In this document: positions 6,676 to 13,462 of the stretch, piece by piece
Layout of the letters: each line of letters opens with the position of its first letter
Position numbering within the stretch: position 1 is the stretch's first letter
NCBI GenBank assembly: GCA_023488945.1
Contig: JAMDBZ010000007.1
Span: forward strand, 1-20,044
Direction: 5' to 3'
From: Deltaproteobacteria bacterium
GTDB lineage: Bacteria; Desulfobacterota_E; Deferrimicrobia; Deferrimicrobiales; Deferrimicrobiaceae
Length of the DNA: 20,044 nt
Translations under genes and position numbers: made by a program
Notes under the pieces: model-generated
Database searches by the model: none
The model's input: only the letters and a program-made list of their open reading frames with translations
What the model was told of the DNA's origin: nothing

Positions 6676-7976
6676 CTGTTTTTCGCGCCGGCCGCGGGAG
6701 CGCCCTTGGGGAGAAGCCTCAGCTTGATCCCCAGAAGGACGGCGATGAGGAGAAGCATCGTGACGGCATAGCCGGCGACGGCTTTCCGCTGGCGCTGCTC
6801 GTCGCGGATCCGCCGGAGCTCGTCCCGGGCCTGGCCCAGGGCATCCTCGGCCTCGTGGACGACGGGAAAAAGCCGGTCGAGGGAAAAGGCATGGACGACG
6901 GGGCCCGCCTCGATCAACCTGTTGCGGGCCGTGTCGAGGGCGGCCTGGAGCCGGTCGGTATTGCGTCCGGCCACGGCGGCCTCCCGGGACTCCTTCCGGA
7001 CGTCCGCGATATCGGACTCGATGGCGCTCAGCAGCGTCTGCACGTTCCCGGCGAACTCGAGCGCCTTGCTCCCCTTCTCGTGGCAGGAGCCGCACTCGCC
7101 CGGTCCCGTCCCCGAGAACACCTTGAGCGTCGGCCTCCGGTTGTCGTGGTTCCCGTGGCACGTCACGCACTTGGGCTCCCCGACCTCCTGGACCGCCGTG
7201 AAATGGGGGCTCCCGCGGAAGTACTCGGCGACGAGGGTATGGCAATTCCCGCAGACGTTCGACACCTCGCGGACGCCGGGGGGGGTCGCCCCGTGGATCC
7301 CGTGGCAGGTCGCGCAGTTCGGCGCGATGCCCGGGTTCTTGCCCGGGACCTTTCCCGCCAGGATCCGCCCGTGGACGCCCTTGGAGAAGTTCTCCGGCTG
7401 ATCGGCGGGGATCCCGTAAGGCTTCATCTTCGCCGGGTCGGCATGGCACGTCCCGCAGGTCGCGGGGACGTTGGCGCGGAACACGGTCGACTCCGGGTCG
7501 CTCTTCCGGCGGATCCCGTGCTTGCCGTGGCACGAGGTGCACACCGCGACGTTCGGGTCGTTCTTGCCGTAAAGCCGTTTCCCGTGGACGCTCGTCCTGT
7601 ACTCGGCGAGCTGGTCGGTGCGCAGGTTGTATTGCCGCATCATGGCGATGTTGGAATGGCATCGGGCGCAGAACCCCGGGATCTCCCGCATCGACGGCTT
7701 CCCCCGGAACCCCTTCGCCCGGCTCATCGCCTCCTCGCCCGGCACGAACGGGTTTCCGCCGTGGCAGGTGACGCAGGTGATGCCGGCTTCGCGGTGCACG
7801 CTCCCGAGGTATTCGCGCGCGGGGGCCCCGAGCGTCCCGCCGAGGCGGGCATGGCAGGAGTAACAGCTGTCCTGCGGGATTTTTGCTCCCGGCCCCGCGG
7901 CCGCCCCGGACCGGGGCGGGAACGCCAGGACCGCGGCGGCGAGCGCCGGGAGAACGAAGCGGAGCGGAATTCTCAC
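6672..7976 (-). CDS. Nonahaem c-type cytochrome of the bc complex operon
   Basis: I place the start at the GTG at 7974-7976, which overlaps the stop of the subunit IV gene and leads directly into a signal peptide (VLPALAAAVLAFPP). The product is 434 residues with nine CxxCH motifs (38, 68, 103, 146, 174, 221, 242, 270 and 295). A long helical, charged segment (about 305-398) and a C-terminal membrane helix (399-420) follow. Repeats of the SVHG, CxxCHGxH, CGxCH type relate it to the cytochrome at 624-1688. In this operon it sits where a cytochrome c1 or f gene would be expected, and no c1/f gene is visible. It therefore probably accepts electrons from the Rieske protein; this is inferred from gene order. 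Confidence 0.88.
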   Translation of the reverse strand: MRIPLRFVLPALAAAVLAFPPRSGAAAGPGAKIPQDSCYSCHARLGGTLGAPAREYLGSVHREAGITCVTCHGGNPFVPGEEAMSRAKGFRGKPSMREIPGFCARCHSNIAMMRQYNLRTDQLAEYRTSVHGKRLYGKNDPNVAVCTSCHGKHGIRRKSDPESTVFRANVPATCGTCHADPAKMKPYGIPADQPENFSKGVHGRILAGKVPGKNPGIAPNCATCHGIHGATPPGVREVSNVCGNCHTLVAEYFRGSPHFTAVQEVGEPKCVTCHGNHDNRRPTLKVFSGTGPGECGSCHEKGSKALEFAGNVQTLLSAIESDIADVRKESREAAVAGRNTDRLQAALDTARNRLIEAGPVVHAFSLDRLFPVVHEAEDALGQARDELRRIRDEQRQRKAVAGYAVTMLLLIAVLLGIKLRLLPKGAPAAGAKNS

Positions 7977-8404
7977 GAGAAATAACCCCAGACCGTCATG
8001 ACGAGGAAGAAGAAGACCATGCCGATCCCCACCCGGATCGCCGTCGGCCGGCGCGCGGGGTGCCGCTCCGGGTTGGTGTCCCAGAACGGGAGGAACCAGA
8101 CCGCCATCCCGAGGAACCCCTGGGCGAGGATCCCCAGGACCTTCGGCGCCCAGGCGCCCAGGAACGAGAGCGCCTCGGCGGCCTTGAGGAACTGGTGGGC
8201 CGCCAGGAAGTACCACTCCGGCTTGATGTTCGCCGGCGTGTTGAACGGGTCCGCCTCGGGGGGCATCGGCGGCGGAAAGAGGGAGGACAGGAGAACGAGC
8301 AGCGCGGACAGGACGGCGAGCTGGATCGCCTGCCGGATGACGTGATGCGGGAAAAACGGCTCGCTGCCGTACCTGTCGCGGGCGTCGCCGCCGGATGGCG
8401 TCAT
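7973..8404 (-). CDS. Cytochrome b C-terminal subunit (subunit IV/PetD-like)
   Basis: A 143-residue membrane protein with three hydrophobic segments (about 25-46, 84-107 and 122-142). PANIKPEWYFL contains the PEWY motif (62-65) that lines the quinol-oxidation (Qo) site in bc1 and b6f complexes. With the separate b6-like gene just upstream it gives the split arrangement of b6f-type complexes. The start is an ATG 9 bp after the stop of the b6-like gene, with AGGAAA overlapping that stop. The end overlaps the GTG of the 9-haem cytochrome. It should function in the inner membrane as half of the cytochrome b core. Confidence 0.92.
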   Translation of the reverse strand: MTPSGGDARDRYGSEPFFPHHVIRQAIQLAVLSALLVLLSSLFPPPMPPEADPFNTPANIKPEWYFLAAHQFLKAAEALSFLGAWAPKVLGILAQGFLGMAVWFLPFWDTNPERHPARRPTAIRVGIGMVFFFLVMTVWGYFS

Positions 8405-8413
8405 CGTCGTTTC

Positions 8414-9169
8414 CTACAGCGGCTCGGCGATTCCCTGCCGCCGGATCATCAGGAAGTGGAGGATCAGGAACAGGATCATGAGCCCGGGCAGGATCACGAT
8501 GTGGAAGGCGAAGAACCGGCTCAGCGCGAGCTGGCCGACGACGTTCCCCCCCCGGGACAGGGATTTCAGCGTGTCCCCGACGACCGGGATGGCCGACATG
8601 CTGTCGGTCCCCACCGTCGTGGCCCAGTACGAAGCCTGGTTCCACGGCAGCAGGTACCCGGAGACGCCGAACAGGAGCGTGAACACGAGCAGGAGCATCC
8701 CGTTCACCCACGTGACGTCGCGGGGCGGGCGGTAGGCGGCCGTGAAGAAGACGCGCAGCATATGGAGGAGGACCGTCACCACCATGAGGTTGGCGCCCCA
8801 GTGGTGGATCCCCCGGATCAGCCAGCCGTACGGGATCCGGTTCGTGATCTCCACGACGCTCCGGTACGCCTCGGCGGTGGTGGGACGGTAATAGAACAGG
8901 AGCAGGATCCCCGTGGCGAGCTGGAAGAGGTAGAGCAGGAAGGAGATCCCGCCCAGGCAGGCGAGGAAGTTGTTCTCGATCTTCGTGCGGTAGTAGTAGA
9001 CCGGCTTCTCGAATTGTTTCCGCATCGCCTCCTGGAACGGGAGGCTTTCGTCGAGGGCGCCGTACAGGAAGCCGATGAGGGAGAAGAAGTTGAAGATCTC
9101 GGTGAAGACGGTCCGCTTTTCGAATTCCCGGCGGTCGATCCGCTCCTCCCGGTTCGGACCTTCGGTCAT
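8414..9169 (-). CDS. Cytochrome b6-like subunit (N-terminal half of cytochrome b)
   Basis: A 251-residue protein with a hydrophilic 55-residue start and four core helices. The haem-ligand histidines appear as H122/H136 (14 apart) and H223/H238 (15 apart). The 15-residue second spacing is typical of cytochrome b6 rather than mitochondrial cytochrome b. FGVSGYLLPWNQASYWA and the ending HFLMIRRQGIAEPL are close to cytochrome b6 sequences. It binds the two b haems and, with the PEWY-containing subunit, catalyses quinol oxidation and quinone reduction. It starts 13 bp after the Rieske stop. Confidence 0.95.
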   Translation of the reverse strand: MTEGPNREERIDRREFEKRTVFTEIFNFFSLIGFLYGALDESLPFQEAMRKQFEKPVYYYRTKIENNFLACLGGISFLLYLFQLATGILLLFYYRPTTAEAYRSVVEITNRIPYGWLIRGIHHWGANLMVVTVLLHMLRVFFTAAYRPPRDVTWVNGMLLLVFTLLFGVSGYLLPWNQASYWATTVGTDSMSAIPVVGDTLKSLSRGGNVVGQLALSRFFAFHIVILPGLMILFLILHFLMIRRQGIAEPL

Positions 9170-9182
9170 CCGGCCCCCCCGC

Positions 9183-9623
9183 CTACCCGACCACGATCCG
9201 GTTCCCCTCGATCAGCACGGGATAGGAGGGGAGGGGGCGCGGGGCGGGTCCGCCGGTGACGTTGCCGGAGAGGTCGAACGAAGCGGCGTGGCAGGGGCAC
9301 TCGATCACCCCGCCGCCGCGGTATTTGACGAGGCAGCCGAGGTGGGTGCAGACGGCCGAGAGGGCGACCACCCGGTTCTGCTCCCGGATGACGAGCACCG
9401 GCTCCCCCCGGAGGGAGACGACGCGGGACTGCCCTGCCAGCAGGTCCTCCTCGGGGATCCCGAGCCGCCCCTCGCTGCCGGGGCGCTCCTCCGGGGGCCA
9501 CAGGAAACGGGCGAGCGGGTAGACGAGCGAGGCGGTGAAGACGGCCGCGGCCGTGCCGAGGGCGGCATTGAGGAAGCTGCGCCGGGACGGCTGTCCCGCC
9601 GTGTGGTCGGTATCCGTCGTCAT
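9183..9623 (-). CDS. Rieske iron-sulfur protein of the bc complex
   Basis: A 146-residue protein. SRRSFLNAALG near residues 13-23 is a twin-arginine (Tat) type signal, and the following hydrophobic helix (about 18-40) probably remains as the membrane anchor. CTHLGC (92-97) and CPCH (109-112) supply two Cys and two His for the 2Fe-2S cluster and the disulfide pair. The protein takes the first electron from quinol at the Qo site and passes it to the c-type cytochrome. It lies 7 bp after gcvH and 13 bp before the cytochrome b6-like gene. I see no good Shine-Dalgarno sequence before its ATG, so it may depend on coupling to gcvH. Confidence 0.96.
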   Translation of the reverse strand: MTTDTDHTAGQPSRRSFLNAALGTAAAVFTASLVYPLARFLWPPEERPGSEGRLGIPEEDLLAGQSRVVSLRGEPVLVIREQNRVVALSAVCTHLGCLVKYRGGGVIECPCHAASFDLSGNVTGGPAPRPLPSYPVLIEGNRIVVG

Positions 9624-9630
9624 TCGGGGG

Positions 9631-10008
9631 CTACTCTTCGGTGAACGCCTCGTACTCGGTGCCGTTCATGAGGCGCTCGATCTCCTCGGGGTCCCCGATC
9701 TCGATTTCGACGAGCCATCCCTTGCCGTACGGGTCGACGTTGATGAGGGAGGGGTCTTCCACGACGCTGTCGTTCACCGCCCGGACGGTTCCCGAGATGG
9801 GGGAGATGAGCTCCACGACGGTCTTCTGGGACTCGACCTCGCCGATCGCGCTCCCCTGCTCGCTGAACCTGCCGACCTCGGCGAGGGAGATCGAGATGAT
9901 CTCGCCGAGCTGCTCCTGGGCGTAGTCGGAGAGCCCGATGCGCGCGGTTTCCCCCATCTCGAGCACCCAGAGATGGTCTTCGGAGAATTTCAGCTCGGAT
10001 TCTTCCAT
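9631..10008 (-). CDS. gcvH: Glycine cleavage system H-like lipoyl protein
   Basis: A 125-residue protein of normal GcvH length. It starts with the typical KFSEDHLWV and GLSDYAQEQLGEI. GEVESQKTVVELISP contains the lipoylated lysine (K62), and IGDPEEIERLMNGTEYEAF matches the family C-terminus. GcvH carries the aminomethyl group in glycine cleavage or acts in lipoate metabolism. No gcvT, gcvP or lipoate gene is in the window. It is the first gene of the bc complex operon, which is unusual. There is no Shine-Dalgarno sequence before its ATG, and a promoter -10 box lies only 7 bp upstream, so the message may be leaderless. Confidence 0.93.
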   Translation of the reverse strand: MEESELKFSEDHLWVLEMGETARIGLSDYAQEQLGEIISISLAEVGRFSEQGSAIGEVESQKTVVELISPISGTVRAVNDSVVEDPSLINVDPYGKGWLVEIEIGDPEEIERLMNGTEYEAFTEE

Positions 10009-10015
10009 CAGGACA

Positions 10016-10046
10016 ATCTTACAGGAGCCGGTCGGGGATTTGTCAA
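10016..10046 (-). promoter_or_regulatory. Candidate promoter for gcvH and the bc operon
   Basis: On the minus strand a perfect TTGACA (10041-10046) and TAAGAT (10016-10021, preceded by TG) are 19 bp apart. The spacer is slightly long. Only 7 bp separate the -10 from the gcvH ATG, so transcription would begin at or next to the start codon. Confidence 0.55.
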
Positions 10047-10103
10047 CTGGATTGCCCGATCATTTCCACGTCGCGCCGGGCGCGCCCGCCGGGAAAAAAG
10101 GGC

Positions 10104-10132
10104 TTGCCTTCCCGGTGCGGCAAGTGTATACG
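10104..10132 (+). promoter_or_regulatory. Weak candidate plus-strand promoter overlapped by the perfect operator
   Basis: TTGCCT (10104-10109) and TATACG (10127-10132) are 17 bp apart, each 4 of 6 to consensus. The -10 lies inside the palindrome at 10125-10139. It points toward gltA, giving a leader of about 250 nt. Both boxes are weak. Confidence 0.3.
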
Positions 10133-10139
10133 GTATACA
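10125..10139. promoter_or_regulatory. GTATAC-type operator, perfect 15-bp palindrome
   Basis: TGTATAC-G-GTATACA is a perfect 7+1+7 inverted repeat in the divergent region between gcvH (116 bp from its ATG) and gltA (247 bp from its ATG). The same element appears at 6623-6637 and, degenerate, at 40-54. A symmetric A/T-rich site in such G+C-rich DNA is likely bound by a dimeric repressor or activator. The regulator is unknown. Confidence 0.7.
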
Positions 10140-10270
10140 GTCTGCGGTCTTCGAATCAAACACAGAGCGAGTCCCGGAGGCCGGAACCGGGGGACGATGC
10201 GATCCCTGCGCGGGAAATTCCCAGGGGCCCTGTCCGGCCGTGCGGGGCGCCGGCCGTGCGCCCCGGGTGT

Positions 10271-10308
10271 TGTGATAATCTTATGGAATCCCCGGCAGTT
10301 CATTCCAT
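10271..10308 (+). promoter_or_regulatory. Candidate extended -10 promoter and inverted repeat before gltA
   Basis: TGTGATAAT (10271-10279) resembles an extended -10 box (TGn plus GATAAT), without a clear -35. Immediately after it, ATGGAAT (10283-10289) and ATTCCAT (10302-10308) form a perfect 7-bp inverted repeat around a 12-base centre, covering the predicted start near 10286. It could be a second operator or an mRNA hairpin. The remaining leader to 10386 shows no recognisable riboswitch. Confidence 0.35.
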
Positions 10309-10386
10309 CGGGAAAGGAGGACGCCGCGAACCCGTTCGTTGGAGCACTCTTTCAATAAACCCAACGGTGAAAGGGGGTCTTGCAGC

Positions 10387-11724
10387 ATGGCGAAGCTGAT
10401 GGAAAAGTCGAACCTGAAGGAGAAGCTGTTCGAGAAGATCCAGGCCCATCGGCCGCGCACCACGAAGCTCGTCAAGGAGTTCGGCAAGGTGCTGATCGAC
10501 CAGGTCACCATCGAGCAGTGCATCGGCGGCGCCCGCGACGTCCGGAGCCTGGTGACCGACATCTCCTACCTCGATCCGCAGGAGGGGATCCGGTTCCGCG
10601 GCAAGACGATTCCCGAGACGATGGAGGCGCTTCCCAAGGTGCCGGGGTCCGAATATCCGTTCGTCGAGGCGCACTGGTACTTCCTGATGACGGGCGACGT
10701 GCCGACGATGGACGAGACGCTCGCGATCGTCGAGGACTGCAAGGTCCGCTCGGCTGTGCCCCAGTACGTCTTCGACGTCCTCCGGGCGATGCCGCGCGAC
10801 ACCCACCCGATGACGATGTTTTCCGCGGCCATCCTCGCGATGCAGCGCGACTCCCTCTTCGCGAAGCGGTACGCGGAGGGGATGAAGAAGGTCGATTACT
10901 GGGATCCGACCTACGAGGACTCCTGCAACCTCATGGCGAAGCTTCCCTCGATCGGCGCCTACATTTACAGGATGAAGTACAAGGGCGACACCCACATCCC
11001 GGCCGACCCGAAGCTCGACCTCGGCGGCAACTTCGCCCGCATGATGGGGATCCCGAAGCCGTACGACGACGTCGCCCGGATGTACTTCATCCTCCATTCC
11101 GACCACGAGTCCGGGAACGTCTCGGCCCACACCGGCCACCTCGTCGCCTCGGCCCTCTCCGACGTCTACTACGCTTACTCCGCGGCGATCAACGGCCTGG
11201 CGGGGCCGCTCCACGGCCTGGCGAACCAGGAAGTGCTCGGGTGGTGCCAGGACGTGTTCAAGAAGCTGGGCGGGAAGCTCCCGACCGAAGACGAGCTCAG
11301 GAAGTTCCTCTGGGACACGCTGAACAGCGGCCAGGTCATTCCCGGCTACGGCCATGCCGTCCTCCGGAAGACCGACCCGCGGTACGTCTCGCAGATGGAG
11401 TTCTGCCTGAAGAACCTGCCGGACTACCCGCTCTTCAAGCTCGTCAACATGATCTACAAGGTCGCGCCGGGCGTCCTCATGGAGCACGGCAAGGCGAAGA
11501 ACCCGTGGCCGAACGTCGACGCGCAGTCGGGCGTCATCCAGTGGTACTACGGCCTCGTCGAGTACGACTTCTACACCGTCCTCTTCGGCATCGGCCGCGC
11601 CCTCGGCGTCCTGTGCAACATCACCTGGGACCGGGCCCTCGGCTACGCCATCGAGCGGCCCAAGTCGGTCACGACGGCGATGCTCGAGAAGTGGGCGGCG
11701 GAGGGCGGCCGGAAGCTTTCGTAA
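10387..11724 (+). CDS. gltA: Citrate synthase, mitochondrial type
   Basis: A 445-residue enzyme condensing acetyl-CoA and oxaloacetate to citrate at the entry of the TCA cycle. The catalytic residues are visible as H276 (GLAGPLHGLANQ), H323 (GYGHAVLRKTDPRY) and D378 (NVDAQSGV), matching His274, His320 and Asp375 of the pig enzyme. ILHSDHESGNVSAHT is also typical of the eukaryotic-like branch, which is known from Geobacter and differs from the usual hexameric bacterial type. I chose the ATG at 10387, 9 bp after AAGGGGG; an upstream in-frame TTG at 10339 would add 16 residues without family support. It is a single-gene unit ending at a strong terminator. Confidence 0.96.
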   Translation: MAKLMEKSNLKEKLFEKIQAHRPRTTKLVKEFGKVLIDQVTIEQCIGGARDVRSLVTDISYLDPQEGIRFRGKTIPETMEALPKVPGSEYPFVEAHWYFLMTGDVPTMDETLAIVEDCKVRSAVPQYVFDVLRAMPRDTHPMTMFSAAILAMQRDSLFAKRYAEGMKKVDYWDPTYEDSCNLMAKLPSIGAYIYRMKYKGDTHIPADPKLDLGGNFARMMGIPKPYDDVARMYFILHSDHESGNVSAHTGHLVASALSDVYYAYSAAINGLAGPLHGLANQEVLGWCQDVFKKLGGKLPTEDELRKFLWDTLNSGQVIPGYGHAVLRKTDPRYVSQMEFCLKNLPDYPLFKLVNMIYKVAPGVLMEHGKAKNPWPNVDAQSGVIQWYYGLVEYDFYTVLFGIGRALGVLCNITWDRALGYAIERPKSVTTAMLEKWAAEGGRKLS

Positions 11725-11753
11725 GCCGGCGCGCATCCGTCCCGGAAGGAATG

Positions 11754-11793
11754 ACGGCCGGGGGCGTCACCGCCCCCGGCCGTTCTTCTTTTT
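11754..11793 (+). terminator. Rho-independent terminator of gltA
   Basis: ACGGCCGGGGGCG (11754-11766) pairs perfectly with CGCCCCCGGCCGT (11771-11783) around a TCAC loop, and TCTTCTTTTT follows. It starts 30 bp after the gltA stop. Confidence 0.95.
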
Positions 11794-11848
11794 GGCCCCC
11801 CTCGCCCTCCGGGCCCGGCGCGATCCTCATCCCTGTGACCGCCTCATC

Positions 11849-12044
11849 CGGCCGAAGCGCGCAGATGCGTTCCCCGTAGGCGGCTACGGCAGGCGGCGGA
11901 GCGGACGCAGGAGGGGGGTCGCAGCGAAGTAAAGCGCAGCCGCACGGATCCATCGGGCGGCGAGCCATGAGCGGAGACCCCCCTCCGAGGCAGCGCAGCC
12001 GCAACCGCAGGCGGCGTAGCGTAGGCGAATGCATCGAGCGCGGG
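11849..12044. repeat. 190-bp intergenic repeat, copy A
   Basis: This gene-free stretch between convergent gltA and metF matches the reverse complement of 19816-19997 over nearly its whole length. Blocks of 58 bp (11938-11995) and 27 bp (11894-11920) are identical. Copy A has about 11 extra bases near 11925-11937. Inside it, GGAGGGGGGTC (11910-11920) and GACCCCCCTCC (11976-11986) are perfect inverted arms, and its ends (GATGCGTTC and GAATGCATC) are roughly inverted too, so the element is quasi-palindromic. It has no coding content; it resembles a REP or MITE-like element. Confidence 0.85.
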
Positions 12045-12069
12045 CCGGATGCTGGGGACTCCGGCGGGA

Positions 12070-13005
12070 TCAGCGCCCCAGGGCCGAAAGGATCTCCTCG
12101 ATCGACTCGATCGGCCCGGTCGGCATCAGGTGGATGCCGGGGGCGAACGTTTGCAGTTCCCGGGCGAGGTCCGCGGCGAGGCGGATCCCCTCCGGGGCGA
12201 CCCGCCCCGGGGGGACCGCCGCGAGCCGGTCGATCACGCCGGGCGGGATCCGGATCCCGGGCACCTTCTCGTCGAGGTAGCGCGCGAACTCCACGGTCTT
12301 GAGCGGCATCACGCCCGGCAGGACCGGGGCGTCGGACCGTTCGCGGAGCGCCGCCAGGAAGTCGCGGGCGGTCCGCGACTCGAAGACCGGCTGGGAGAGG
12401 AAGAACCGCGCGCCCGCCCTGGCCTTCCGCTCCGCCTCGCGCAGCTCCGCTTCCGGCGTCTGCGAGGCCGGGCAGCAGACGGCCCCCGGGAACAGGTCGG
12501 TCCCCGCCGGCAGCGTCTTCCCCCCGTGGTCGACCCCCGAGTTGAGGGACGACACGAGGGACAAAAGCCCCGTGGAGTTGAACTCGTAGACCCCTTTCGC
12601 CTCCTTCCAATCTCCGAGTCCCGGGGGATCCCCGGTGACGCAGAGGATGTTCGAGAGGCCCAGGGCGGACGCCCCGAGAAGGTCGGCGTGGAGGCCGATC
12701 AGGTTCCGGTCGCGGCAGGTGACATTGAAGATCGTCTCGATGCCGGTCTCCCGCTCGATGATGAGGGAGGCGGCGATCGGGCTCATCCGCGCCTTGGCCA
12801 TCGGGCTGTCGGTGACGTTGACGGCGTCCACCCGGCCCGCGAACCGGGCGAGCTTCGGGAGGGCGGAGGCGATGTCGGCGCTCTTGGGCGGGTTGTATTC
12901 GACCGTGATGCAGAACCGCCCGGCGGCGAACTTGTCTCGGAGTCGGGTCACGGTCGGTTCGGTCTCCGGAAGCGCTGCCGCTGGCGGTCGCGGCGGCCCC
13001 GGCAC
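12070..13005 (-). CDS. metF: Methylenetetrahydrofolate reductase-family protein
   Basis: The protein reads FAAGRFCITVEYNPPKSAD near the start, then DAVNVTDSP, a GxETIFNVTCRDRN segment, LCVTGDPP and FFLSQPVF. This is the order of the MetF TIM-barrel family, which reduces 5,10-methylene- to 5-methyl-tetrahydrofolate with FAD. The GTG at 13003-13005 has GGGAG 8 bp upstream and gives 311 residues. A GTG at 12949-12951 gives 293 residues and fits family length at the N-terminus better, since the first 18 residues are Pro-rich. It begins 4 bp after the Fur-type gene stop, so the two are co-transcribed. The role may be methionine synthesis or the methyl branch of a Wood-Ljungdahl-like pathway; the window does not decide. 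Confidence 0.85.
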   Translation of the reverse strand: MPGPPRPPAAALPETEPTVTRLRDKFAAGRFCITVEYNPPKSADIASALPKLARFAGRVDAVNVTDSPMAKARMSPIAASLIIERETGIETIFNVTCRDRNLIGLHADLLGASALGLSNILCVTGDPPGLGDWKEAKGVYEFNSTGLLSLVSSLNSGVDHGGKTLPAGTDLFPGAVCCPASQTPEAELREAERKARAGARFFLSQPVFESRTARDFLAALRERSDAPVLPGVMPLKTVEFARYLDEKVPGIRIPPGVIDRLAAVPPGRVAPEGIRLAADLARELQTFAPGIHLMPTGPIESIEEILSALGR

Positions 13006-13009
13006 GGGG

Positions 13010-13417
13010 TCAGCTCCCGCTCCCCCCGCACTGCCGGCAGGCGCCGATGACGTGGAGCTCGAGGTCCCGGACACGGGAGATCTTCTCCACGCCGTCCCAG
13101 GACAGGTTCGCGACGGCGTCCGGCAGCGGGATGTCGTGGACCGTCCGGCAGACCTGGCAGTGGAAGTGGGCGTGCGGCTCGCAGGCGTCCTCGAAACGGG
13201 AGCAGACGTCGCTGTTCGACCGGACTTCCCGGACCAGCCCCTGGTTCCGGAGGAAGCTCAGGTTCCGATAGACCGTGCCCAGGCTGATGTTCGGCATCGT
13301 CCTGCGCGCTTCCAGGTAGATCGCCTCCGCCGTGGGGTGGCACCGTGTGTCGCGGAGGATGTCGAGGATCAGGGCGCGCTGGCGGGTGTTGCGGGATTTT
13401 TTCAGCGATGTCTCCAT
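13010..13417 (-). CDS. Fur-family metalloregulator, PerR-like
   Basis: A 135-residue protein with an N-terminal winged helix (recognition region ISLGTVYRNLSFL, 44-56) and a C-terminal metal and dimerisation domain. The structural zinc site is C87xxC90 and C127xxC130. A His-rich PHAHFHC (81-87) and H27 are candidate regulatory ligands. The spacing and the RNLxxLxxxGLV pattern are nearer PerR than iron-sensing Fur, but I cannot settle which metal or signal it senses. The Shine-Dalgarno sequence is weak (GGCGG). It is divergent from tolQ, and an A/T-rich inverted repeat lies in the shared upstream region. metF follows 4 bp after its stop. Confidence 0.9.
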   Translation of the reverse strand: METSLKKSRNTRQRALILDILRDTRCHPTAEAIYLEARRTMPNISLGTVYRNLSFLRNQGLVREVRSNSDVCSRFEDACEPHAHFHCQVCRTVHDIPLPDAVANLSWDGVEKISRVRDLELHVIGACRQCGGSGS

Positions 13418-13462
13418 GTTACCGCCGTATCGTATTTTTCCGGGCCGGGAATGTCAAGCGCG

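Noticed and set aside
5390..7870. TGGCAC/GTGGCA-N-GCA strings resembling sigma54 -24/-12 promoters
   Set aside because: They are reverse complements of CxxCH codons inside coding sequence and recur at every haem site.
7977..8711. Upstream extension of the 9-haem cytochrome frame by 245 codons
   Set aside because: It crosses the PEWY-containing subunit IV and cytochrome b6-like genes in another frame; the GTG at 7976 precedes a signal peptide and overlaps the upstream stop.
10339..10386. Earlier TTG start for citrate synthase
   Set aside because: It adds 16 residues without family resemblance; the ATG at 10387 has a well-placed AAGGGGG.
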